A DNA stretch of 64,000 bases from Enterobacter kobei (lineage in GTDB: Bacteria > Pseudomonadota > Gammaproteobacteria > Enterobacterales > Enterobacteriaceae): the NCBI RefSeq assembly GCF_001729765.1, contig NZ_CP017181.1, positions 3,658,001-3,722,000 of the forward strand, given 5' to 3'. Below are positions 34,449-42,617 of this stretch, in pieces. Each line of letters starts with the position of its first letter. Within the stretch, counting starts at the first letter, position 1. The notes beneath the pieces are model-generated. The model did no database searches. It saw only the letters and a list, made by a program, of their open reading frames with translations, and was not told where the DNA came from. Made by a program: the position numbers and the translations under genes.

Positions 34449-34730
34449 TTGGTCTCAGCTATCTGGAATGACGCCACCATCGCCACAAGCAACGAGACGG
34501 TCGTCGTCGAGGGAAACCACTACTTCCCACCGTCGGCAGTCGATTTTGGCCTGCTTGAGATGAGCCCGCACACGTCCGTCTGCCCGATCAAGGGCACCGC
34601 GCGCTACTTCCATGTGCGTGTGGGAGACGCGCTCAACGTGAACGCAGCCTGGACCTATCCAGATCCGACGCCAGGCGCCGAGGGCATCCGGGATCATATC
34701 GCCTTCTGGAAAGGCGTGGAGGTTGCGTAG
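34449..34730 (+). CDS. DUF427-family protein
   Basis: 93 residues from TTG 34449, with AAAGGAGAGTCCG upstream. The family pattern is seen: TIATSNETVVVEGNHYFPPSAVDFGLLEMSPHTSVCPIKGTARYFHV... and AAWTYPDPTPGAEGIRDHIAFWKGVEV. The CPxKG segment with a conserved cysteine is the most typical element. Function of DUF427 is not established. It follows the glutaredoxin pseudogene by 69 bp on the same strand. Confidence 0.83.
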   Translation: MVSAIWNDATIATSNETVVVEGNHYFPPSAVDFGLLEMSPHTSVCPIKGTARYFHVRVGDALNVNAAWTYPDPTPGAEGIRDHIAFWKGVEVA

Positions 34731-34900
34731 CAGGCGGACAGGTGGCGGCCTCAGCGCCATGTGCAAGCGCCCGCGGGACGGCTTTTCCGCCCATCCCAGG
34801 CCGCGTCGGCTACAGGGCTCCGCCCCGGACCTTCTCCGCGGACTGGCGCCGAGGGCCTCGGACCCTTGGGCTTCTGTCGAATCAAGACGACTGGATTGAG

Positions 34901-35167
34901 ATGGAGCATGCCGAGTTCGATGCCGCCTTCGCGCAGCTTCCCGAGGGATACAGCGAAGGCGCCTACGAAGGCCGGCGTTTCGGCGTGACTGTCCGGCGAT
35001 CCGGTGACGGACGTCGCAACAGCCTGTTCGCCAGGGAGTTGGCCGGGACCGACATTGTCAGCTTCAACCTCTATCGCGTTACATCAGATAGAACATTGCT
35101 GAAGCCGTGCGAGATGTCCGCCGAAAAGGTCGTCGCGTTCGTGCTGGATTTCCGACCGGCCCCCTGA
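34901..35167 (+). CDS. Small conserved-looking hypothetical protein
   Basis: 88 residues from ATG 34901 (MEHAEFDAAFAQLPEGYSEGAYEGRRFGVTVRRSGDGRRNSLFARELAGTDIVSFNLYRV...). The family is not recognised with certainty; the closing LKPCEMSAEKVVAFVLDF holds the only cysteine. Soluble, without signal peptide. The codon use and GC content match the stress island, and it is the last gene before the island meets the second transposon copy. Confidence 0.55.
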   Translation: MEHAEFDAAFAQLPEGYSEGAYEGRRFGVTVRRSGDGRRNSLFARELAGTDIVSFNLYRVTSDRTLLKPCEMSAEKVVAFVLDFRPAP

Positions 35168-35240
35168 CGGGCAGGTGGAGGTCCCGGCCGACCGGTCCGC
35201 CTGCGACGCCCGGCCCCCCAAGACTGCGCATGTCGCTCAA

Positions 35241-35290
35241 AGGTATCAAAACTATAGCCACCGGCCATTGGACTTCGTCTGGCAATGAAT
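35241..35290. promoter_or_regulatory. Third copy of the GAAACTATA-type promoter element at the island edge
   Basis: ATCAAAACTATAGCCACCGG followed by CCATTGGAC resembles the upstream part of the msrB and molybdoenzyme promoters, but no convincing -10 follows. It ends 89 bp before the truncated tnpA at 35379. It is probably the cut-off promoter of another regulated gene lost at the junction. Confidence 0.4.
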
Positions 35291-35378
35291 TCATCTTCTA
35301 TACATCGCCATCCGTGGGGGAATCGGTGCTGGATCCCGTGTAGCCAGATTGAGAAAGTCTAAGCGATGACGAACAACA

Positions 35379-38180
35379 ATGCCCCTGCGCTTTCCCGGCG
35401 TCATCCTTGGCGCTGATGAGCCACCGTTCCCGCCATTGCTGAGACTGGTCGCCAACCAGCTCAAGGTCGGCATCGAAAGCTGGGACGAGTACGGGCAGCG
35501 TGAGCAGACCCGACGCGAGCACCTGGTCGAGCTGCAAACGGTGTTCGGCTTCCAGCCGTTCACGATTGGCCACTACCGGCAGGCTGTCCAGTTGCTGACC
35601 GAGCTGGCCATGCAAACCGACAAGGGCATCGTGCTGGCCAGAGCCTTGATCGAGCACCTGCGGCGGCAGTCGGTCATTGTGCCCGCCCTCAACGCCGTCG
35701 AGCGGGCGAGCGCCGAAGCGATTACCCGCGCCAACCGGCGTCTCTACGACGCCTTGGCTGAGCCGCTGACGGACGTGCATCGCCGTCGCCTCGACGATCT
35801 GCTCAAGCGCCGCGACAACGGCAAGACGACGTGGCTGGCCTGGCTGCGGCAATCCCCGGTCAAACCGAACTCGCGGCACATGCTGGAACACATCGAACGC
35901 CTCAAGGCGTGGCAGGCGCTCGACCTGCCCTCCGGCATCGAGCGGCTGGTTCACCAGAACCGGCTGCTCAAGATCGCCCGCGAGGGCGGCCAGATGACGC
36001 CCGCCGACCTGGCGAAGTTCGAGCCGCAGCGGCGTTACGCGACCCTGGTGGCGCTCGCCATCGAGGGCATGGCCACCGTCACCGACGAAATCATCGACCT
36101 GCATGACCGCATCCTGGGCAAGCTGTTCAATGCCGCCAAGAACAAGCATCAGCAGCAGTTCCAGGCATCCGGCAAGGCGATCAATGCCAAGGTGCGGCTG
36201 TTCGGGCGCATCGGCCAGGCGCTGATCGAGGCCAAGCAAGCGGGCCGCGATCCGTTCGCCGCCATCGAGGCCGTCATGTCCTGGGATGCTTTCGCCGAGA
36301 GCGTCACCGAAGCGCAGCGGCTCGCGCAACCCGAGGACTTCGATTTCCTGCACCGCATCGGCGAGAGCTACGCCACGCTGCGCCGCTACGCGCCGGAATT
36401 TCTCGACGTGCTCAAGTTGCGGGCCGCGCCCGCCGCCAAGGACGTACTCGACGCCATCGAGGTGCTGCGCAGCATGAACAGCGACAACGCCCGCAAGGTG
36501 CCCACCGACGCGCCGACCGAGTTCATCAAGCCGCGCTGGCAGAAGCTGGTGATGACCGACACCGGCATCGACCGGCGCTACTACGAACTGTGCGCGCTGT
36601 CGGAGCTGAAGAACGCGCTGCGCTCCGGCGACATCTGGGTGCAAGGCTCGCGCCAGTTCAAGGACTTCGAGGACTACCTGGTGCCGCCCGCGAAATTCGC
36701 CAGCCTCAAGCAGGCCAGCGAATTGCCGCTGGCCGTGGCCACCGATTGCGACCAGTACCTGCATGACCGGCTGACGCTGCTGGAAACGCAGCTCGCCACC
36801 GTCAACCGCATGGCGCTGGCCAACGAGCTGCCGGACGCCATCATCACGGAGTCGGGCCTGAAGATCACGCCGCTCGATGCGGCGGTGCCCGATACCGCAC
36901 AGGCCCTGATCGACCAGACGGCGATGATCCTACCGCACGTCAAGATCACCGAATTGCTGCTGGAGGTAGACGAATGGACGGGCTTCACCCGGCACTTCGC
37001 CCACCTGAAGTCAGGCGACCTGGCCAAGGACAAAAACCTGTTGCTGACCACGATCCTCGCCGACGCGATCAACCTGGGCCTGACCAAGATGGCGGAATCG
37101 TGCCCCGGCACGACCTACGCCAAGCTGGCCTGGCTGCAAGCCTGGCACATCCGCGACGAAACCTACGGGGCGGCACTGGCCGAGCTGGTCAACGCGCAGT
37201 TCCGACATCCCTTCGCCGAGCATTGGGGCGACGGCACCACGTCATCGTCGGACGGCCAGAACTTCCGCACCGGCAGCAAGGCCGAGAGCACCGGCCACAT
37301 CAATCCGAAATACGGCAGCAGCCCAGGGCGGACGTTCTACACCCATATCTCCGACCAGTACGCGCCGTTCCACACCAAGGTCGTGAACGTCGGCGTGCGC
37401 GACTCGACCTACGTGCTCGACGGCCTGCTGTATCACGAATCCGACCTGCGGATCGAGGAGCACTACACCGACACGGCAGGGTTCACGGACCACGTCTTCG
37501 CGTTGATGCACCTGCTGGGCTTCCGCTTCGCCCCGCGCATTCGTGACCTGGGCGACACCAAGCTCTACATCCCGAAGGGCGATGCCACCTACGAGGCGTT
37601 GAAACCGATGATCGGCGGCACGCTCAACATCAAGCACGTCCGCGCCCATTGGGATGAAATCCTGCGGATGGCCACCTCGATCAAGCAGGGCACGGCGACG
37701 GCCTCGCTGATGCTCAGGAAGCTTGGCAGCTACCCGCGCCAGAACGGCCTGGCCGTCGCCCTGCGTGAGCTGGGACGCATCGAGCGCACACTGTTCATCC
37801 TGGACTGGCTGCAAAGCGTCGAGCTGCGCCGCCGCGTGCATGCCGGGCTGAACAAAGGCGAGGCGCGCAACGCGCTGGCCCGCGCCGTGTTCTTCAACCG
37901 CCTGGGGGAAATCCGCGACCGCAGCTTCGAGCAGCAGCGCTACCGGGCCAGCGGCCTCAACCTGGTGACGGCGGCCATCGTGCTATGGAACACGGTCTAT
38001 CTGGAGCGGGCCGCGAACGCCTTGCGTGGCCACGGTCAAGCCGTCGATGACGGCCTGTTGCAGTACCTGTCGCCGCTCGGCTGGGAGCACATCAACCTGA
38101 CCGGCGATTACCTCTGGCGCAGCAGCGCCAAGATCGGCGCGGGCAAGTTCAGGCCGCTACGGCCGCTGCAACCGGCTTAG
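35379..38180 (+). pseudogene. tnpA: Tn21-like transposase, N-terminally truncated (copy 2)
   Basis: 933 residues from an ATG created at the junction ([19 protein letters not shown]...). Homology to Tn21-type TnpA starts at LRFPGVILG, so about 55 N-terminal residues, part of the DNA-binding region, are missing. The DDE catalytic region is complete. Sequence upstream of 35379 is island DNA, with no tnpA promoter visible. It covers 88 more N-terminal residues than copy 1 and is otherwise nearly identical (one residue differs). Probably inactive in transposition. Confidence 0.85.
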
Positions 38181-38192
38181 CGTGCTTTATTT

Positions 38193-39519
38193 AATGAGAT
38201 GGTCACTCCCTCCTTCCCGGTATTATGCTGAGGACAGGCTTTCATTCGGAGAACTATCATGGAAAACATTGCGCTCATTGGTATCGATCTGGGTAAAAAC
38301 TCTTTCCATATTCATTGCCAGGATCGTCGCGGGAAGGCTGTTTACCGTAAAAAATTTACCCGGCCAAAGTTGATCGAATTTTTGGCGACATGCCCCGCTA
38401 CAACCATCGCAATGGAAGCCTGTGGCGGTTCTCACTTTATGGCACGCAAGCTGGCAGAGTTAGGGCATTTTCCAAAGCTGATATCACCGCAATTTGTCCG
38501 CCCATTCGTTAAAAGCAACAAAAATGACTTCGTTGATGCTGAAGCTATCTGTGAAGCAGCATCACGTCCATCTATGCGTTTCGTGCAGCCCAGAACCGAA
38601 TCTCAGCAGGCAATGCGAGCTCTGCATCGTGTCCGTGAATCCCTGGTTCAGGATAAGGTGAAAACAACTAATCAGATGCATGCTTTTCTGCTGGAATTTG
38701 GTATCAGCGTTCCGCGAGGTGCTGCCGTTATTAGTCGACTGAGTACCCTTCTTGAGGACAGTAGTTTGCCTCTTTATCTCAGCCAGTTACTGCTGAAATT
38801 ACAACAGCATTATCACTATCTTGTTGAGCAGATTAAAGATCTGGAATCTCAGTTGAAACGAAAGTTGGACGAAGATGAGGTTGGACAGCGCTTGCTGAGT
38901 ATTCCCTGCGTTGGAACGCTGACTGCCAGTACTATTTCAACTGAGATTGGCGACGGGAAGCAGTACGCCAGCAGCCGTGACTTTGCGGCGGCAACAGGGC
39001 TGGTACCCCGACAGTACAGCACGGGAGGTCGGACGACATTGTTAGGGATTAGCAAGCGGGGCAACAAAAAGATCCGAACTTTGTTGGTTCAGTGTGCCAG
39101 GGTATTCATACAAAAACTGGAACACCAGTCTGGCAAGTTGGCCGACTGGGTCAGGGAGTTGTTGTGTCGGAAAAGCAACTTTGTCGTCACCTGTGCTCTG
39201 GCAAACAAGCTGGCCAGAATAGCCTGGGCACTGACGGCGCGACAGCAAACTTACGAAGCATAAAGGCAGAAATACACCAGTTTAAACAATCATTCATCTG
39301 GTTTTGCGAATACTGATATTGATGATACTAACGGCCCACCGGCCTGTTGAGGAACCTGTAAAACGGAAAGGCTCATTGAAGCCGTATATTTTCTGGAGGT
39401 TCATCAGGCGCGGAACTCATCGAGGCGCGGGAATAAAATCCCATTCAGACGCCGGATAGATTCAAGCAAGCCAACTTGTCGTCAAAATCGGTGTTGCAAA
39501 AACGGGAGTGACCATAGAT
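38193..39519 (+). mobile_element. IS5075/IS4321-type insertion sequence, copy 2
   Basis: 1,327 bp, inserted at exactly the same base of the 38-bp Tn21-type repeat as copy 1. The right subterminal repeat GGGAGTGACCAT is at 39504-39515. Unlike the flanking tnpA, this IS differs from copy 1 by many scattered base changes, many of them silent, consistent with a different isoform. Confidence 0.87.
38259..39263 (+). CDS. IS110-family (IS5075/IS4321-type) transposase, copy 2
   Basis: 334 residues, same domain order as the copy at 8473: DEDD domain (IGIDLGKNSFHIHCQDRRGK...) and C-terminal transposase_20 domain. Differences seen: AELGHF for EELGHS, DSSLP for DNSLP, RELLC for RDLLC, and ending TYEA for TYVA. 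No frameshift or stop, so apparently functional. Confidence 0.9.
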   Translation: MENIALIGIDLGKNSFHIHCQDRRGKAVYRKKFTRPKLIEFLATCPATTIAMEACGGSHFMARKLAELGHFPKLISPQFVRPFVKSNKNDFVDAEAICEAASRPSMRFVQPRTESQQAMRALHRVRESLVQDKVKTTNQMHAFLLEFGISVPRGAAVISRLSTLLEDSSLPLYLSQLLLKLQQHYHYLVEQIKDLESQLKRKLDEDEVGQRLLSIPCVGTLTASTISTEIGDGKQYASSRDFAAATGLVPRQYSTGGRTTLLGISKRGNKKIRTLLVQCARVFIQKLEHQSGKLADWVRELLCRKSNFVVTCALANKLARIAWALTARQQTYEA

Positions 39520-40017
39520 TCCGTTTTCTGAGACGACCCCTTTTTTACCCAACAAGCTGCTGGAAACGAAAAGTAAGGCACCGAGGACAATTGCAATATC
39601 AGCCAGGTTGAAGGCCGGCCAATGCCAGTCTCGCCAATAGAAATCAAAGGAATCCACAACATAGCCGCGAAAGACCCGGTCAATCAGGTTGCCCATGGCG
39701 CCACCGAGGATAAGACTGTAAGCGATGGCTTCTCCTTTATGACGATTTTCAAGGATCAGCTTGATCAGAAAAATCGAGACCACTACCGCGATTCCGATAA
39801 AAAAGTAGCGCTGCCAGCCTCCACCATTCGCAAAAAGACTGAATGCGGCACCGGTGTTCCATAGGTGCACCCAGTTAAAGAACGGGGTCACCGAAACATA
39901 CTCGCCATAGGCCATTGATTGCTGCACCAGCCACTTTACAGCCTGATCAGACGCTGCCAGCAGGCCCGATATGGACAATAGGGCATACGGCGAGAGCTTT
40001 TTGCCAATAATGAGCAT
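39445..40017 (-). CDS. lspA: Lipoprotein signal peptidase with transposon-derived C-terminal tail
   Basis: 190 residues with four membrane helices and the aspartic protease motifs GNLIDRVFRGYVVDSFDF and FNLADIAIVLGA. LspA cleaves the signal peptide of diacylated prolipoproteins. Copies of this kind travel with cadmium/lead resistance genes. Codons up to LLGKK are native; from 39540 down, the frame runs into the Tn21-type repeat and IS end, adding about 31 residues (GVVSENGIYGHS...). It starts 3 bp after the stop of the cation transporter gene, so it is co-transcribed with it. Both catalytic aspartates are kept, so activity may survive. Confidence 0.88.
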   Translation of the reverse strand: MLIIGKKLSPYALLSISGLLAASDQAVKWLVQQSMAYGEYVSVTPFFNWVHLWNTGAAFSLFANGGGWQRYFFIGIAVVVSIFLIKLILENRHKGEAIAYSLILGGAMGNLIDRVFRGYVVDSFDFYWRDWHWPAFNLADIAIVLGALLFVSSSLLGKKGVVSENGIYGHSRFCNTDFDDKLACLNLSGV

Positions 40018-40020
40018 TAT

Positions 40021-40917
40021 TTAACCCTTCAACGCCAAAATGCGTCTGGCACCGTTAAGTACAATGCCCCCCGCGATGGTGCCGATAATCAGATCCGGAT
40101 AATTGGAACCGGTCCACGCGACCAGGGCGCCGGCGGTGATGACCCCCAGGTTGATCACCACGTCGTTGGCCGAGAATATCCAGCTTGCCTTCATGTGCGC
40201 CCCGCCTTCCCGATGTTTGGATATGAGCAGCAGACAACTGGTATTGGCAATCAATGCGACGAATGCGATAGCCATCATCACCAGCGATTCAGGCTCACTA
40301 CCGAATACAAAGCGTCTCACCACCTCTACGAGCACGCCCACAGCCAAGATCAGTTGCAGTACACCAGCAAGATGCGCGGCACGTACCTGCATTTTCACGC
40401 TATGTCCAACCGCATAAAGGGCAAGCCCGTACACCGCCGCATCGGCAAAATTGTCCAGGGATTCTCCAATCAGGCCGGTGGACCGGGCGATCAGACCGGC
40501 AGTCATTTCCACCACGAACAGAAGTGCATTGATGCCGAGCAACCAGCGCAGGGTCCCGGATTCTTGCTTAGCAGAAGCTGCCGAAAACTCGGCGGCCTTG
40601 ATGGTCTCCGGATTTGCAGCGACGGTTTCCTGAAGCGAGGCGCCTAGCCCCAAGGTCTTCAGTTTCGAGGTGACGGGCTCGACCTCGCCGTCATGCACGA
40701 CCTTCAGCCGGCGGTTCGACAAGTCGAAGGACAGCGCCCGAATCTCCTCAAAGCCGTTCAGGGCTAGGCGAATCATTCGTTCTTCTGATGGACAGTCCAT
40801 CTTCGGCACGGCATAAACACTGACCCATCTCCCTGGCGCCTCGGAGGAGGCCTGTATATCGGTATCCGCTGCGGACGTTGCATCACCGCCACAGGCGCCA
40901 CCACAGGATTTGCTCAT
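40021..40917 (-). CDS. CDF-type cation efflux transporter with N-terminal metal-binding region
   Basis: 298 residues from ATG 40917. A cysteine-rich start (SKSCGGACGGDATS) and a heavy-metal-associated-like domain (YAVPKMDCPSEERMIRLALNGFEEI...) precede a cation diffusion facilitator membrane domain (NALLFVVEMTAGLIARSTGLIGESLDNFADAAVYGLALYAVG...). The aspartates in ESLDNFAD and in FSANDVVINLG are the expected metal ligands. It likely exports Cd2+, Zn2+ or Pb2+. It is divergent from cadR and followed by lspA, the usual arrangement of this resistance module. Confidence 0.87.
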   Translation of the reverse strand: MSKSCGGACGGDATSAADTDIQASSEAPGRWVSVYAVPKMDCPSEERMIRLALNGFEEIRALSFDLSNRRLKVVHDGEVEPVTSKLKTLGLGASLQETVAANPETIKAAEFSAASAKQESGTLRWLLGINALLFVVEMTAGLIARSTGLIGESLDNFADAAVYGLALYAVGHSVKMQVRAAHLAGVLQLILAVGVLVEVVRRFVFGSEPESLVMMAIAFVALIANTSCLLLISKHREGGAHMKASWIFSANDVVINLGVITAGALVAWTGSNYPDLIIGTIAGGIVLNGARRILALKG

Positions 40918-41012
40918 GATACGACTCCACTTGAACAATGTTGTGGTACCATTTAAAACTATAAAGCTACTATAAGGTCAATAGAGTAAAGAATCCGTTG
41001 GGGAGGAGGCTG
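40918..41012. promoter_or_regulatory. cadR/transporter divergent promoter
   Basis: 95-bp AT-rich gap between the divergent transporter and cadR genes. It contains the dyad-like stretch ACTATAAAGCTACTATAAGG around 40960-40978, the type of long-spacer promoter bound by MerR-family regulators. Exact -35 and -10 boxes are not assigned. Confidence 0.45.
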
Positions 41013-41420
41013 ATGCGCATTGGTCAGTTGGCGCAGTTGGTAGGGGTCGAAACACAGACGATCCGCTTCTATGAACAGCAGGGCTTGTTGCCGCCGCCTG
41101 ATCGGCAGGACAACGGTTACCGTGTCTATACCGAGAAGCATGGTGAGGGGCTGGCCTTCATCCGTCGCTGCAGAATCCTGGGCCTGTCACTGGCTGAGAT
41201 TCACGAACTACAGAGCTATCAGGACGACCCTCATCAGCCTTGTACCGCCGTCAACGCCTTGCTCGATGATCACATCTCTCATGTGCGGTCGCAGATAACC
41301 GCTCTGCAAGCGCTTGAGAAACAACTCGTTTCACTGAGAGCGAGTTGCAACGATGACCGGGAAGTTGAGGCGTGTGGGGTTCTTGCTGGAATTAGCGAAG
41401 GAAACATGCACCAGCAGTAG
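41013..41420 (+). CDS. cadR: CadR/PbrR-type MerR-family Cd/Pb-responsive regulator
   Basis: 135 residues from ATG 41013 with GGGGAGGAGGCTG upstream. The MerR helix-turn-helix (MRIGQLAQLVGVETQTIRFYEQQGLLPPPDRQDNGYRVY) and the dimerisation helix (LDDHISHVRSQITALQALEKQLVSLRASC) are clear. Metal-binding cysteines are seen at HQPCTAVN, RASCNDD and EACGVL, the three-cysteine pattern of CadR/PbrR. It controls the divergent transporter-lspA operon in response to cadmium or lead. Confidence 0.9.
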   Translation: MRIGQLAQLVGVETQTIRFYEQQGLLPPPDRQDNGYRVYTEKHGEGLAFIRRCRILGLSLAEIHELQSYQDDPHQPCTAVNALLDDHISHVRSQITALQALEKQLVSLRASCNDDREVEACGVLAGISEGNMHQQ

Positions 41421-41484
41421 GTGAAGCATCAACCAGATAATCCGATGAGATGCCGGTCTGTCTCACTCTCATGCAAAGGTAAGA

Positions 41485-42132
41485 TCAACCATTTAATCCG
41501 CTTACCCATTTATCCAGCGTTCTCTGTGCGACATCCAGTACGCTGTCCTGGATCTCATTTTCCAGCGCTGTAATTTTGTCCTGCAGCGCCGCCTGAGCGT
41601 CTTTTACGGCCTGCTGTAAGGGGTTTTTAGCTTCTGAATCCCCGTCGCTGCTTTCCCTGTCGGCTTTGAAAATCGCATACGTGGGCAGCAAATCGAGGAT
41701 CTTACCCCATAATGATTTTGTGTCGGTTCCAAACTCTTTATCGACATCCAGCAACATTTCCGAACAGGTATAGGGAGCGGCGGCTTCCCTGATGGCCTGA
41801 CGCCATAACGATGCGGTGCGTTTATCCGCCACATTTTTTTCAACTTCTTTTCCCACCGCCTTGAGTTCGGAAATTTTCATGCCCAGTAAATTTCTCAGGG
41901 GCTCCTCATCCGGGTGGATGCAGCGGATGCAGGTCTGCTCCGGTTTTCCTGAGGTCGTTGCTTTAAACGTTTTGACGATTTCAAAATTGCCGTCTTCATT
42001 CAGCAGATGTTCTGAGGCGAGCGTGGTCTGCACCCTGTCGTCGATCATGATAAAATCGGGCAGATCATCGAATTCACAGGCTATTTCAAAACGGCCCTCC
42101 CCTTCTCTCAGGCTGAAACAGTTCATGTCATT
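41485..42132 (-). pseudogene. AAA/OLD-type ATPase fragment, downstream part
   Basis: Joined to the segment at 45632-45805 by removing the IS3-type element and one ATT duplicate, the frame reads ...EGMKADKN-DMNCFSLREGEGRFEIACEFDDLPD... without a break. The combined product is about 274 residues: a P-loop NTPase start and a helical middle region (ELKAVGKEVEKNV, LQQAVKDAQAALQDKITALENEI). It ends WVSGLNG at 41485, far short of the usual 500-700 residues, next to the cadR module. So it is also truncated at its 3' end. Confidence 0.7.
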
Positions 42133-42150
42133 TGAATCGCCACGGATAAT

Positions 42151-42617
42151 CTAGACACTTCCGAGCCGTTGATAATACTGGTTTTCATATTCTGTCGGTG
42201 ACATCTGATCGCTAGAACCATGCCGACGCTTACTGTTATAAAACATTTCGATGTAATCAAAAATATCGCTGCGGGCTTCTTCCCGCGTTCCGTAGATCTT
42301 TTTCTTTATCCGTTCGCGTTTCAACAACTGGAAAAAGCTTTCTGCAACCGCATTATCATGGCAGTTACCGCGACGGCTCATGCTGCCCTCCAGGCCGTGT
42401 GATTTCAGGAACGACTGCCACTCATGGCTTGTGTACTGACTGCCCTGATCCGAATGAACCAGCACCTGTTTTTGGGGATTACGCCGCCATACAGCCATCA
42501 GCAGTGCGTTCAGGACAATGTCCTTTGTCATCCGGGATTGCATGGACCAGCCGATAATTTTGCGTGAGAACAGATCAACAACCACGGCAAGATACAGCCA
42601 GCCTTCGTGGGTCCTGA
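42151..42617 (-). pseudogene. IS3-family transposase OrfB, 3' exon
   Basis: Encodes the rest of the rve integrase core after the intron: RTHEGWLYLAVVVDLFSRKIIGWSM, the second catalytic aspartate in VHSDQGSQYTS, and the glutamate in AESFFQLLKRE, ending RLGSV at 42151. If the intron splices, the exon joins cleanly: ACC TAC A + TC AGG ACC gives T-Y-I-R-T. Confidence 0.8.

Larger units (their letters stand above)
35646..39540 (+). mobile_element. Tn21-like transposon 3' fragment, direct-repeat copy 2
   Basis: Same structure as the block at 5860-9754, same orientation, offset 29,786 bp throughout. It holds tnpA (here extending further upstream to 35379), the split terminal repeat and an IS5075-type element. 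Its outer end at 39540 abuts the 3' end of lspA of a metal-resistance module. Homologous recombination between the two copies would release or invert nothing in between but could excise the 29.8-kb segment as a circle. Confidence 0.85.
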
